NCBI GenBank assembly: GCA_964506435.1
Contig: CAZDLK010000003.1
Coordinates: forward strand, 25,436 to 89,435
From: JAOZHU01 sp964506435
Lineage (GTDB): Archaea; Thermoproteota; Bathyarchaeia; Bathyarchaeales; Bathycorpusculaceae
Direction: 5' to 3'
Length of the DNA: 64,000 nucleotides
The position numbers and the translations under genes were made by a program. Below are positions 18,467 to 27,096 of the stretch, in pieces. The stretch's first letter is position 1. Each line of letters begins with the position of its first letter. The notes under the pieces are model-generated. The model did not search any database. It was not told the origin of the DNA and saw nothing but the letters and a program-made list of their open reading frames with translations.

Positions 18467-20047
18467 GTGTTGAATTTGAAGGTGCTGTTAGTAACAGGAT
18501 TACTCGCAGAAGAAACAGTGAAACGTTATGCACAAAGCAGCAGCGTGAAAACTGAAGTTTTAGCCTTAAAAGTTCCTGTCGCGGCATTGTTAACGCCCAC
18601 GTACATTGCAGGTGCCCTTAAAAACTTGAACAGCTGTGACTTCGACGCGGTTTTGGTGCCTGGGCTGATTCGAGGCGACGCAGCGGTTATTGCAGAAGCC
18701 ACGGGAGTCCCAACGTTTAAGGGTTCAAGATACGCTGCTGACTTGCCTACTGTGCTGGACGCTATGGCGCAAATTGAGCTTTCAACGGTTACGCCTGCCT
18801 GCGACATACTCAGCGCGGAGCTTCAGCGAAAAGCCTTAGAGGAATTGGCTGCCGTGGAGAAAAACCGTGATGCACTGTTGAAAAAGCGTTGCAACATGCT
18901 AATTGGGGAAGTAGCGGTGGGCAAGGATTTTCCCATGCGGGTTATGGCTGAAATCGTTGACGCTCCATTGTTGCCGACTGAGGAAATTCAGCGGTTGGCG
19001 AAGCGTTACGTGAAAGCTGGGGCGGATATTATTGATGTGGGCATGGTTGCTGGTGAATCTCGTCCAGCAGATGCGAAACGCGCTGTTGAAGCTGTTAAAC
19101 AAGCTGTAAACGTGCCTGTAAGCATTGACACGTTTGATCCGCGTGAGATTGAGGGGGCTGTTTCCGCTGGCGCTGAGTTAGTGTTAAGCGTAGACGCGGG
19201 AAACATCGAGGACATAGCTTCTTTTGTTTTTGATGCGGCTGCTGTGGTGGTGGTTCCAACAAATCAGCGCCGAGGGTACTTTCCAAGCATAATTGAAGAG
19301 CGCGCAAGTTTCCTTGAGGAAAACCTAAAGAAAGCCCGAGAGTTGGGCATAACTAAGGTTATAGGCGATTTGGTTCTTGAGCCAACAGATATTTCGGGGT
19401 CAATGGTTGCTTTCCGCGAGTTCGCAGGCAGAAACCCAACTGTGCCGCTGCTTGTAGGCGTCGCCAACGTTACGGAGTTGATGGACGCTGACTCTGTGGG
19501 CGTAAACGCTTTGCTTGCGCGTTTATCATCCGAAATAGGCGCAAGCCTCTTGTTGACAACTGAGAAAAGCGACAAGACGCAGGGAAGCGTCAGCGAAGTT
19601 GCTGTTGCTGCCAAAATGATGTTTCTGGCGAAAAAGAGAAACTCTGTTCCTCAAGACCTGCACGTGGACTTGCTTGTGCTGAAAAACAAGAGTATGCGTG
19701 AAGAACCGTACGCTGAAGCTCTAGAGGCTGAAACAAGTGTTGTAGCCGCCAGCGAAGAGGCTGAACCAACGGTTTTTGATGTAAAAGGGCTATTTAAGAT
19801 TGCGATTGACCGCGTTAACGAAGTGATTGCCACCATGCATTTTTCTGCGCCGCAAGCGGAAAAGCCAACCGTTATAGTCAAAGGCAAAACTGCTGAGGGC
19901 ATATACGCTAAAATTGTGGAAATGGGCTTAGTGACAAGGCTTGAGCATGCGGCTTACTTGGGAAGCGAACTGGCAAAAGCTGAGATTGCGTTGAAAACAG
20001 GAAAAGAGTACATCCAAGATAATCCATTATTCAAGAAATTTTATTGA
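18467..20047 (+). CDS. Dihydropteroate-synthase-like protein, archaeal type (526 aa)
   Basis: Archaeal DHPS-related protein (TIGR00284/DUF6513 type). The N-terminal 150 residues form a separate domain with an LVPGLIRGD motif and a TFKGSRYAADLP segment. The central TIM barrel carries the pterin-binding signatures AGADIIDVGMVAGESRPAD (near residue 185) and VPVSIDTFDPREI. A C-terminal helical region of about 130 residues follows. The family occurs in archaea that make tetrahydromethanopterin- or folate-like C1 carriers, and a pterin role is likely but unproven. The GTG at 18467 follows AGAAGG; a TTG at 18470 is the alternative. It is monocistronic and divergent from the MBL gene. Confidence 0.85.
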   Translation: MLNLKVLLVTGLLAEETVKRYAQSSSVKTEVLALKVPVAALLTPTYIAGALKNLNSCDFDAVLVPGLIRGDAAVIAEATGVPTFKGSRYAADLPTVLDAMAQIELSTVTPACDILSAELQRKALEELAAVEKNRDALLKKRCNMLIGEVAVGKDFPMRVMAEIVDAPLLPTEEIQRLAKRYVKAGADIIDVGMVAGESRPADAKRAVEAVKQAVNVPVSIDTFDPREIEGAVSAGAELVLSVDAGNIEDIASFVFDAAAVVVVPTNQRRGYFPSIIEERASFLEENLKKARELGITKVIGDLVLEPTDISGSMVAFREFAGRNPTVPLLVGVANVTELMDADSVGVNALLARLSSEIGASLLLTTEKSDKTQGSVSEVAVAAKMMFLAKKRNSVPQDLHVDLLVLKNKSMREEPYAEALEAETSVVAASEEAEPTVFDVKGLFKIAIDRVNEVIATMHFSAPQAEKPTVIVKGKTAEGIYAKIVEMGLVTRLEHAAYLGSELAKAEIALKTGKEYIQDNPLFKKFY

Positions 20048-20118
20048 TATAGCCGCCTCATGGTTTCGGTGAAGACCGAAAAAGCACACACAGCAACATA
20101 AAAGACCCAAATTACAAG

Positions 20119-20155
20119 AAAACATAGCGGCGCCGAAGGGTGGAACTTGAACTCT
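20119..20155 (-). other. tRNA 3'-end-like remnant (T-arm and acceptor)
   Basis: On the minus strand TTCAAGT is followed by TCCAC and then CCTTCGGC, in the spacing T-loop, 3' T-stem, 3' acceptor. The 5' T-stem no longer pairs and no 5' half is present. It lies in the otherwise gene-free gap 20048-20340. It could be a decayed attachment site or chance. Confidence 0.3.
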
Positions 20156-20280
20156 ATGCTAAGTGGCAACATCACCCGCAACTCTCTTTTTCCCATCTTT
20201 TCAAACTATTCTCAAGCTTTCTCTAACAACGCTTGGGCCAATTTGAATCTGGTTGAAATTCTGAACCAATTCTGGAAAAT

Positions 20281-20290
20281 CTATTTAAAT
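20281..20290 (+). promoter_or_regulatory. Candidate TATA box for the DUF4956-VTC operon
   Basis: CTATTTAAAT, with an A-rich stretch just downstream, lies about 55 nt before the ATG at 20341. An AGGAG lies between them (20323-20327). It is the strongest TATA match in this part of the window. Confidence 0.5.
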
Positions 20291-20340
20291 TCTGAAAAAA
20301 AAAGTTAGCGCCAATGAGATACAGGAGCAAAGTGGCCTAA

Positions 20341-21003
20341 ATGGATTGGGAACAACTACTATCAGATTTCTTGAACCCCACCGCTGGTTATGAATCGCTT
20401 ACTGTGGACCGAGTAGTAACATCTTTACTCGTGACTTTTGTTATCACTTTATTCATCTTCTTCATGTACCGAAAAACTTTCACTGGAGCAGTCTATTCTC
20501 GCGACTTCAACGTTGGGCTAGTCCTTGTAGGACTCGTTGTCGCACTCGTTACTCTTCCTATAAGCTCCAATATTGCTCTGTCATTGGGCATGGTAGGAGC
20601 CCTAAGCATAGTTCGCTTTCGAACCGCCATAAAGGACCCAAGAGACATCGTCTTCACTTTCTGGGCGATAGCCGTCGGAATCATTTGCGGCGCAGGATTA
20701 TACATGGTAGCTGCAGTCGGATGCCCAATAATTGGCGCTTTACTGTTCGTTTTCGGTCGAATGAGCTTTCGCAGCCCTGACCCCTACCTGCTGGTAACTC
20801 ACTATGCGAGCGAAGCAGAGACAGCAGTCCAAGCAGCCCTTCCAAAACACAAGCTTAGATCACGAAGCGTAACCACTAACGGCGTTGAACTAATGGTTGA
20901 AGTGAGAATGAGCAGCAAAGACACCCCGCAGATAGATGAACTCCTCAAAATTACCGGTGTAAAGGACGCAAGCCTAGTTAGCTACAGCCCCGACGTCCAA
21001 TAG
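20341..21003 (+). CDS. DUF4956 membrane protein (220 aa)
   Basis: Four membrane segments at about residues 28-50, 60-80, 83-100 and 115-145. The family landmark GMVGALSIVRFRTAIKDPRD spans residues 81-101, and it is followed by a small soluble C-terminal domain (ACT/ferredoxin-like in feel). DUF4956 proteins are repeatedly found beside VTC-domain proteins and CotH or carbohydrate-binding surface proteins; their biochemical role is not established. The next gene here is indeed a VTC protein, 103 nt downstream on the same strand. Confidence 0.88.
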   Translation: MDWEQLLSDFLNPTAGYESLTVDRVVTSLLVTFVITLFIFFMYRKTFTGAVYSRDFNVGLVLVGLVVALVTLPISSNIALSLGMVGALSIVRFRTAIKDPRDIVFTFWAIAVGIICGAGLYMVAAVGCPIIGALLFVFGRMSFRSPDPYLLVTHYASEAETAVQAALPKHKLRSRSVTTNGVELMVEVRMSSKDTPQIDELLKITGVKDASLVSYSPDVQ

Positions 21004-21106
21004 GCACGGTGACCACACATGCCCATCAACTCATTTCCGCAAATCGTGAACACCGCGAGAAAACACAACCGGCAAAACACACTGAAAACAAAGTGAGGAG
21101 CACATA

Positions 21107-21895
21107 ATGACTGAGTTAAACGAAAAAACGTTGAGGCACGAATTTAAGTACGAAATCGCGCCCCTGCAATATCAAGTACTCAAAAAGAAAGTGGCGTTAC
21201 TTTTCAAGCCAGACCCGTTTGCAGGTCCCGAAGGCGGCTATTATATACGTAACCTGTACTTTGACGATTTCAGGAACACCGCTCTGTTCGAAAAATGCGC
21301 AGGTATTTACCTGCGAAAAAAATACAGAATGCGAATCTACGATTTCAGCGACGCAAAAATCAAGTTTGAACGAAAAACCAAATTTGGCGAGTACATTCTA
21401 AAGGAAAGCGCAGGCCTAACTCGAGAAGAAGCCGACAAAATGATAACTGGAGATTTCAGTTTCTTAGCCGACACAGAAAACCATCTTCTAAAAACCGCGT
21501 ACATTGAGTCGCGGCAAAATCTTCTTCAGCCTGTGGTGATTGTGGAGTACTACCGTGAAGCATTCTATGACCCCGTGAGCCACGTCAGGATAACCTTTGA
21601 CAGCAGCTTGCGGACGGGTCTCGGTTCCGTATCCCTTTTTGACGCACATGTTCCCACAATGCAGGTAGTAGCTGAGCCAAATGTCATTATGGAAATAAAA
21701 TTCAGCGGCACCTTCCCGTACTACATCCAAGGGTTGTTCTCACAGGATACTCAACCACGAGTGGCAATAGGAAAGTTTGCCCTTTGCAGAGCCCAGCAAA
21801 TGTGTCTATTCGGCGGTTCAATCGGCGGGCTTCCCTACGCTAGAACAAGTAAACCGTTGCCTCAGGACAAGGAGACAGCAATCAATCTGAACTAG
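21107..21895 (+). CDS. VTC-domain, polyphosphate-polymerase-like protein (262 aa)
   Basis: CYTH/VTC-type tunnel-fold protein. RHEFKYEI at the N-terminus, YYIRNLYFDD, RKKYRMRIYDF, KFERKTKFGEYILKESAGL, VEYYREAF, RITFDSSLR and IMEIKFSG place the basic residues and the acidic metal ligands in the order known from the yeast VTC4 catalytic domain, which makes inorganic polyphosphate from ATP. GAGGAG lies 9 nt before the ATG. The DUF4956 partner precedes it. Polyphosphate synthesis is the family expectation; prokaryotic members near surface proteins may use other substrates. Confidence 0.88.
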   Translation: MTELNEKTLRHEFKYEIAPLQYQVLKKKVALLFKPDPFAGPEGGYYIRNLYFDDFRNTALFEKCAGIYLRKKYRMRIYDFSDAKIKFERKTKFGEYILKESAGLTREEADKMITGDFSFLADTENHLLKTAYIESRQNLLQPVVIVEYYREAFYDPVSHVRITFDSSLRTGLGSVSLFDAHVPTMQVVAEPNVIMEIKFSGTFPYYIQGLFSQDTQPRVAIGKFALCRAQQMCLFGGSIGGLPYARTSKPLPQDKETAINLN

Positions 21896-21925
21896 GAGGA
21901 TGGAAAAACGTCTAGCCGCGCTCAA

Positions 21926-22930
21926 ATGACCCGCACAACGACGCAAGCACGCGCTGACCCTTCAATTTGGACGCTGAATCTAGTCGGCTACAGCAAAATA
22001 GCTCAACAATATTATTGTGAACTGCACAGCAAACGCCCACAGACTCTTCTAGGCACCACAGATTTCACTTTGCCTTACGAGTTGACTGATGAAGGAATGC
22101 TGCGTGTAAAAAAAGAAGACTTCAAGAAGCTGGAGACGCTTGCCAAAGACCGCATAATCAATAACCCAGCTTATGTTGATCAATTGATTTCTTCAAGACA
22201 AAAAAATCTTGAGATATTGAGACAAAACCTTTTCAATGAAGACAGGCTGCTGCAATCAGGCTGCCTCAAGAACTGCAATCCAATGCAGATTTTTTCGCAC
22301 TTAACTGATTTCGCATGCTTCTACCTAGAATATAATTTTCCGTCATCTCTCTTCAAGGAATTAATAGTTGGAAAACTCAATTATTCAGAAGATGCTTATG
22401 AGAACCTGCGCTTGCGCCTATTAACGCCCTGTGAATCAGCATATTTAACATATTACAAAGCTATTCTAAAACTCGCGTTACAGACACTGAGCAACACTGA
22501 AATTGATCTTCGTTCGTTCAGGCAACAATTCAGTTCAATAGGCGACAGAGAACTGAAAAGCCGTTCAGACAGAGAACTGGAAGAGATCATCCAAAGAGTC
22601 AGCTTTATGTTTGGAAACAGATTGTCATTGCGCTGTGAAATCATGAAGATTTCAGCTGTTGAGGACAATGTCAGAGCGGAACATGCGGAAATCAAGAAGA
22701 AGCTACTTATGCAATGTGCGAATCACGGGGCGCATGTAAGCGACCTCGTCAGCAGATTAGCAGACATGCTGATAGATGCCGCATTGGAGAATGAACAAAC
22801 AAGCATTTGGAGAGGACGAGTTTTCGCTTACCTCAGCAGCCTTATCGAATCGTTAGGCATGAACCCCCACACTGCAAGCGTTGAAGAAATCCAAGCGCGG
22901 GCACAAGGCGTTGGAGTTTGCCAACCTTAA
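21926..22930 (+). CDS. Unknown helical protein in the VTC operon (334 aa)
   Basis: Not recognised. It has no signal peptide and no membrane segment, and is predicted almost entirely alpha-helical. It has an LVGYSKIAQQYYCEL opening, several Lys/Glu-rich helices and two short Cys-containing stretches (GCLKNC near residue 115). It begins 30 nt after the VTC stop and shares its transcript. A strong AGGAGG lies just after the VTC stop, 26 nt before the ATG. No canonical start sits closer to it in this frame, so an unusual start a few codons upstream is possible. A role with the VTC/DUF4956 pair is inferred from position only. Confidence 0.65.
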   Translation: MTRTTTQARADPSIWTLNLVGYSKIAQQYYCELHSKRPQTLLGTTDFTLPYELTDEGMLRVKKEDFKKLETLAKDRIINNPAYVDQLISSRQKNLEILRQNLFNEDRLLQSGCLKNCNPMQIFSHLTDFACFYLEYNFPSSLFKELIVGKLNYSEDAYENLRLRLLTPCESAYLTYYKAILKLALQTLSNTEIDLRSFRQQFSSIGDRELKSRSDRELEEIIQRVSFMFGNRLSLRCEIMKISAVEDNVRAEHAEIKKKLLMQCANHGAHVSDLVSRLADMLIDAALENEQTSIWRGRVFAYLSSLIESLGMNPHTASVEEIQARAQGVGVCQP

Positions 22931-23053
22931 GGTCAGATGACGCAAAAATGCGTGCACTGAGCAAAGTTGAACGTTGGCACCTGCCGCTTAAAGGCTTAAA
23001 TCACAACGCTATATTATGGTAGGAAAGACGCGCGTTCAAAGTAGTGAAGTACT

Positions 23054-23728
23054 ATGTTGTGTATTGCTGCTGTGGCTTTCGATTTTGACGGCACATTAGT
23101 TGACATTGCTGAACCGTATTCAATGGCATTTAACGAGACACTGAGAAACTTTGGATTACCAGAGTCGAATCCCATGGAGTTGTATCGCAGAGGCGCAGTT
23201 AATTTGGAATCGCAGTTTGCTCAAGTTTTTTCCAGAGTAGATGCGGATAAAGGGTTGCTCCCAAAATGCCTCAAAATGCACCGTGAAATCTATAGTCAAA
23301 TTCACCTGAAGCACTTGAAAGGACTTGACAAAGCTCTTGACGCAGTCAGGGAACTTCACTCGCGAGGGTTTAAGCTGGCGTTGATCGGAGGAAGACCAGT
23401 ATCCGAGGTAGAGCCTGAATTGAAATTTTTAGGAATAAGAGACTGCCTTGACATAGTGTTGACTTCCGAGGTTGTTAATCGCCCCAAACCTGCACCTGAC
23501 ATCGTTCAGCGTGCAGCAGAATTCTGGCATATACCACCAGAGCAGATTCTGGTGGTAGGCGACAGCCCCGACGACATCGGTTCGGCTAAGAGCGCAGGTG
23601 CCTTCTCTGCGGGGATATGCACAGGTTACTTTTCAAAAGAAACAATTGCCAACGCAAAGCCCGATTTCCTGCTTAATTCAGTCTCTGACGTTCTGGATAT
23701 TGTCGACCGTTGCCCACATGTGCCGTGA
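23054..23728 (+). CDS. HAD-superfamily phosphatase, phosphoglycolate-phosphatase-like (224 aa)
   Basis: A cytosolic HAD hydrolase with FDFDGTLVD (nucleophile Asp10, acid/base Asp12), ALIGGRPVSE as motif II, RPKPAP with the motif III lysine, and VVGDSPDDIGSAKSAG as motif IV. A helical cap of the C1 type lies between motifs I and II. Members act on phosphoglycolate, pyrophosphate or small sugar phosphates; the substrate is not predictable here. It is separated from the upstream operon by 123 nt. Confidence 0.88.
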   Translation: MLCIAAVAFDFDGTLVDIAEPYSMAFNETLRNFGLPESNPMELYRRGAVNLESQFAQVFSRVDADKGLLPKCLKMHREIYSQIHLKHLKGLDKALDAVRELHSRGFKLALIGGRPVSEVEPELKFLGIRDCLDIVLTSEVVNRPKPAPDIVQRAAEFWHIPPEQILVVGDSPDDIGSAKSAGAFSAGICTGYFSKETIANAKPDFLLNSVSDVLDIVDRCPHVP

Positions 23729-23764
23729 AGCAGCAAAAGGCAGCGTGCGCTACGCGTTTGGGTT

Positions 23765-24436
23765 TCAGTCTTTTACTTTTGTCGCAGACACAAAAAAAGA
23801 CCGCCTATCACCTACCTTCAATGAAGCAAGACTATTCACTGCGAAACCGTCTTCCTGCAGGTAAGGAACAATGTCGTCTTGTGTGACAAAAGGATAATTT
23901 GGTTCTGCAAGGATTCGATGATAAACAAAATTGGAAATTGGACTTTTGGTCTCGATTTCAATAATTAATAAAATTGATCCAGCACGAAGAATCCGATTTA
24001 TTTCTTTCACCACCACGCGTAAATCCGTCAAGTGATGAAGCGAATTGCGGATTATGGCCGCGTCAAAGGCGCTGCTCTTTATCGGGCTGCATTCACAGTC
24101 TGCGGCAACAGAGTTGAATCCGCATGCTCTAAAAGCCCGTGAGGATTTTGCACATTCTTTAGAAATGTCAACTCCGATGATGTTCATCTTCTTGTTTTTG
24201 AGAAGCTTCTTGGTTAATGAACTGCCATCGCCGCAACACAAATCGATTACATTGAGCGGTCTATCAAACCCTTCGCACATGAGTTCTAATTCTCTGCAAA
24301 CTTTAGCGTCAGCTTCATTGGGTTTTTTCCGAAATTTCCGCATTCTTCGCAAGAGCCAAACATAATACCGCCATTTCCAAAGATTCTTGTTCCAATAATT
24401 AATTTCTGTTTTTTTTTCTATCCCTGCGTAACTCAT
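23765..24436 (-). CDS. Class I SAM-dependent methyltransferase (223 aa)
   Basis: Rossmann-fold methyltransferase of the Methyltransf_11/UbiE kind. VIDLCCGDGSS near residue 60 is motif I, GVDISKE the acidic ribose contact, and DAAIIRNSLHHL motif IV. A basic, aromatic N-terminal region of about 50 residues may bind a hydrophobic or sugar substrate. It converges on the HAD gene with 36 nt between stops and is 46 nt upstream of the start side of the surface protein gene. Acceptor unknown. Confidence 0.82.
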   Translation of the reverse strand: MSYAGIEKKTEINYWNKNLWKWRYYVWLLRRMRKFRKKPNEADAKVCRELELMCEGFDRPLNVIDLCCGDGSSLTKKLLKNKKMNIIGVDISKECAKSSRAFRACGFNSVAADCECSPIKSSAFDAAIIRNSLHHLTDLRVVVKEINRILRAGSILLIIEIETKSPISNFVYHRILAEPNYPFVTQDDIVPYLQEDGFAVNSLASLKVGDRRSFFVSATKVKD

Positions 24437-24482
24437 CTCGCGGGCTTACCAATGAAGCGAGTTGAGATATGCGATAGGGCAT

Positions 24483-26363
24483 TTACCAGACCTTCGTTAC
24501 AATACTGGAGAGGGTTAAACTAGTGTACAGGGTTCCGGGAGTGTATGTTCCAGAGAGGTACAGGCCGTCAGTAGCTGAGCCAGTTGAACTGCCTCCATAG
24601 TAAACACTGTACGTAGAACCTTGTGCGAGAGATGGCGAAGAGAAAACTATTGACTGGTACGCTTTTGCAGGCTTAAAGCTAAAGAGAACTGTTCCTGTGC
24701 TGGTTTGAAGATTAATCAAGGTGCCAGCTGGAATTGTCGACCTAAAATTCACCATCATTGAATACTGGGTCGACGAAGTATCTGGAGCCATTGCCATGCC
24801 TGAACTGCCTACAGCTAGCAGAAAGCCGCCAGTTATTTTGAATGAAGCATGGTCCAGAGCGCCGTTCGCGTTAGATGTGGGGCCATTAACGATTACGTAA
24901 CCATTGGTCATTACAACGGCACCATTCACATCAATACCGTCTCCCAAGGCATCAACCGCAATGTAACCACCGTTGATGTAGAGAGAGCAGTCACCTGACT
25001 CCATGAAGACATCTCGGCCTCCCCCGCGTCCTGGACCTGGATTGAATCCAGACGCGTCATTGCCTCCAGCGCCATTTATGCCGTCATCACTTGAGACAAT
25101 GCGGATTTCTCCGCCGTTGATTGTGAGGGCTACACTTTCCAAGCCCTCATAAGATTTTGTAATATCGATGTTTCCGCCGTTAATTACTAAAGAGGCGTCA
25201 GCGTGCATGGCGTCGTCTCCGGTTGAAATTGCAAAGGAACCTCCATTGATTGTTATTTTGTCGTTTGAGTTGATGGCGTCATCAGCAGAATTAATGGTTA
25301 AAACGCCATTATCTATGACTACGCTGACATTTGCTTGGATTCCCTTAGCAGACGCGCTTGCAGAAATAACGCTGCTACTGCCGCCGCCTGAAGTCAAGCT
25401 GATTGAACCTCCGGTGACAATAACGTCTGTTTCGGCTTCAACAGAGTCCCCACCAGAAACAATAGTTATAACGCCATTCTCAATGGAAACGTATCCTTTT
25501 GTGGCATCTGCATCGTTATCGGATTTTAAACCGTCGCCGCTGACATTCAAAGTAACAGTCCCGCCTTTGACAATAAGATAGTCCTTGCCTCTGATGCCGT
25601 CATCTACTGAGGTTACGATGATAGCGCCGCTTTTGATTATGAGCCCGTCTTTACTTGCGATGCCATCATTATAGTTTCCGTCAACATTCAGTGAACCACT
25701 GCCGTAGATTGTGAGGTCAGACTTGCTGAAAATCGCTGCGTTTGGTTCATCCGTTCCCGTTTCAAGGATGTATGAGGTTCCGTCTGTTATGTAATTTGCT
25801 GTATTCTCTTCGAGGATGAGAATGGTCTTTTTTGCGTTTTGTATGTAAATTGGAGAGCTCGTGGAACAGCTGATGTCAACGCCGCCTAAGATAAGGCGCA
25901 CGGTCTCTTCATCTTCAGTGTTCACTATTATTTGTCCATTAGTTAGAGAGCCGCTTATTCTGTATGTGCCTGCGGAGGTAATGGTTACTTTGCTGCCGTC
26001 AACAGTTGCGTTGGCCGTTGAGTTAACGGTTATTGAATTTCCATTTAGTTCGATATTGAAAACCTCGGAGCTGTCCCAAACATAATCTGCCGAATCCTCG
26101 TGATCCTCAGCATTTGCATAGTCCTCGCTGGTTCCAGTAGACGAACCACTGGATGAAGAAGAAGTAGGCGATGGCGAAGGTGAAGCAGTTGGGGTTGGAG
26201 TGGGGGTTGCTGTTGAACTGGCTGTTGGTGAAGGCGTACTTGACCCCCCGTCATTTTCAGTAGGCTCACTACCCAGCAAATTCATGCCTACGAAGGCATA
26301 CACTACAGAAAACACCAGTAAACAGGCACACACCAGCACGATAACTAATTTTCGTTTATCCAT
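24483..26363 (-). CDS. Exported Cthe_2159-type carbohydrate-binding protein (626 aa)
   Basis: The N-terminal hydrophobic anchor (residues 5-29) is followed by a Pro/Ser/Thr linker (about 40-75), then a long right-handed beta-helix. Its repeats of the form INGGxxxxxSxDDxI (for example GDDAMHADASLVINGG and SSDDGINGAGG) are typical of DUF4353, the family of Clostridium thermocellum Cthe_2159. That protein binds cellulose and acidic sugars and coordinates calcium. A small beta domain ends the protein. In bacteria this family occurs with VTC and DUF4956 genes, as here. It is probably tethered to the cell surface and binds glycans or metal ions. Confidence 0.88.
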   Translation of the reverse strand: MDKRKLVIVLVCACLLVFSVVYAFVGMNLLGSEPTENDGGSSTPSPTASSTATPTPTPTASPSPSPTSSSSSGSSTGTSEDYANAEDHEDSADYVWDSSEVFNIELNGNSITVNSTANATVDGSKVTITSAGTYRISGSLTNGQIIVNTEDEETVRLILGGVDISCSTSSPIYIQNAKKTILILEENTANYITDGTSYILETGTDEPNAAIFSKSDLTIYGSGSLNVDGNYNDGIASKDGLIIKSGAIIVTSVDDGIRGKDYLIVKGGTVTLNVSGDGLKSDNDADATKGYVSIENGVITIVSGGDSVEAETDVIVTGGSISLTSGGGSSSVISASASAKGIQANVSVVIDNGVLTINSADDAINSNDKITINGGSFAISTGDDAMHADASLVINGGNIDITKSYEGLESVALTINGGEIRIVSSDDGINGAGGNDASGFNPGPGRGGGRDVFMESGDCSLYINGGYIAVDALGDGIDVNGAVVMTNGYVIVNGPTSNANGALDHASFKITGGFLLAVGSSGMAMAPDTSSTQYSMMVNFRSTIPAGTLINLQTSTGTVLFSFKPAKAYQSIVFSSPSLAQGSTYSVYYGGSSTGSATDGLYLSGTYTPGTLYTSLTLSSIVTKVW

Positions 26364-26523
26364 GCTTCATCCATCGAAGCGGTGGAGCGCAAACTTTTAA
26401 AGCATTTTTCCAAATCTAACCAGAATTCTTTCCACTTTAACCAGCGACGCAAAGCATTCAGAGTTTTTTTAAAATTTTGTCAACTGTGTGACATGGTTGT
26501 TGAAATGCCGTTAGCATGTGTGT

Positions 26524-26580
26524 TGTGGTGCGAGGGATTGGACTTGAATCTCTAGTCAAGGGGATTCCACCCGCAGAACC
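26524..26580 (-). other. tRNA 3'-end-like remnant ending in CCA
   Basis: On the minus strand TTCAAGT, CCAAT, CCCTCGC, A and CCA follow in tRNA order and spacing, and GGGTGGAATCCC upstream resembles an anticodon arm. The T-stem 5' strand does not pair and no 5' acceptor strand is found. It may be a decayed tRNA-Ser-like fragment; low certainty. The rest of the 26364-26646 gap holds nothing else I can support. Confidence 0.3.
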
Positions 26581-26646
26581 ATCTTTTTTCTTCTTAAGAA
26601 AGAGTTGTTGGCAGCCAGCGATTCTTCTGAGCATGTGTTTCATTTT

Positions 26647-26683
26647 TTGAAACGCTTTTTTCAAAGTGTCCCTTAAGTTGCTG
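26647..26683 (+). repeat. Duplicated upstream element, copy 1
   Basis: A 37-nt sequence, identical at 34 positions to 27052-27088, starting TTGAAACGC and ending GTGTCCCTTAAGTTGCTG. Just upstream and overlapping it, GTTTCA and TGAAAC can pair as a hairpin. It precedes the small secreted repeat protein. CTTAAG could serve as a TATA-like core for a short-leader transcript. Confidence 0.75.
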
Positions 26684-26704
26684 TACGCGCTAGTGGCGTT
26701 GCAG

Positions 26705-26947
26705 GTGGTGACAAAAATAAAAAAATCTGTTAGTGTTATCGCAATTGTTGCAATGTTCGTTGTGGCAACGCTTTGTTTAAGTGCAGTAGCTAGCGCCGCA
26801 GTAAGTCTTGGACCAGCACCCAATTCCGGAGATTGTATTCCAGACGGCAGCGGTTTTGATCAACCTAATCGGCAAAACGACGCGGCTCCTGGTGTTGGAC
26901 CAGCACCCAATTCTGGTGATGGCGTCCCAGATGGCAGTGGTTTTTAA
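26705..26947 (+). CDS. Small secreted protein with a repeated GPAPNSGD motif (80 aa)
   Basis: A signal peptide (KIKKSVSVIAIVAMFV, then ALA-type small residues at SAVASAA) is followed by a mature peptide of about 48 residues. It consists of two copies of GPAPNSGDxxPDGSGF separated by a polar spacer; the second copy forms the exact C-terminus. The function is unknown. The start is uncertain: GTG codons at 26705 and 26708 give a classical signal peptide, GTG at 26693 adds four residues, and a longer reading would run into the upstream repeat element. Codon quality and the signal peptide make it likely to be real. Confidence 0.65.
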   Translation: MVTKIKKSVSVIAIVAMFVVATLCLSAVASAAVSLGPAPNSGDCIPDGSGFDQPNRQNDAAPGVGPAPNSGDGVPDGSGF

Positions 26948-27051
26948 ATAAAATGAGAATCAACCACTGTCTGTTTACCCTCTTTTTTCATTTGTGTGTT
27001 AAGTGGTCCATAGAATTCTGTTTGAGTTCTTCGGAATTGGTGTTTCGGCTT

Positions 27052-27088
27052 TTGAAACGCTTGTTCCACAGTGTCCCTTAAGTTGCTG
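27052..27088 (+). repeat. Duplicated upstream element, copy 2
   Basis: The second copy of the element at 26647-26683 (34 of 37 identical). It again follows a GTTTC/GAAAC hairpin and precedes an exported protein, here the 408-aa Gly/Ser-tailed one. The hairpin loops differ in sequence while the stem is kept. Confidence 0.75.
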
Positions 27089-27096
27089 CTTGAGAT

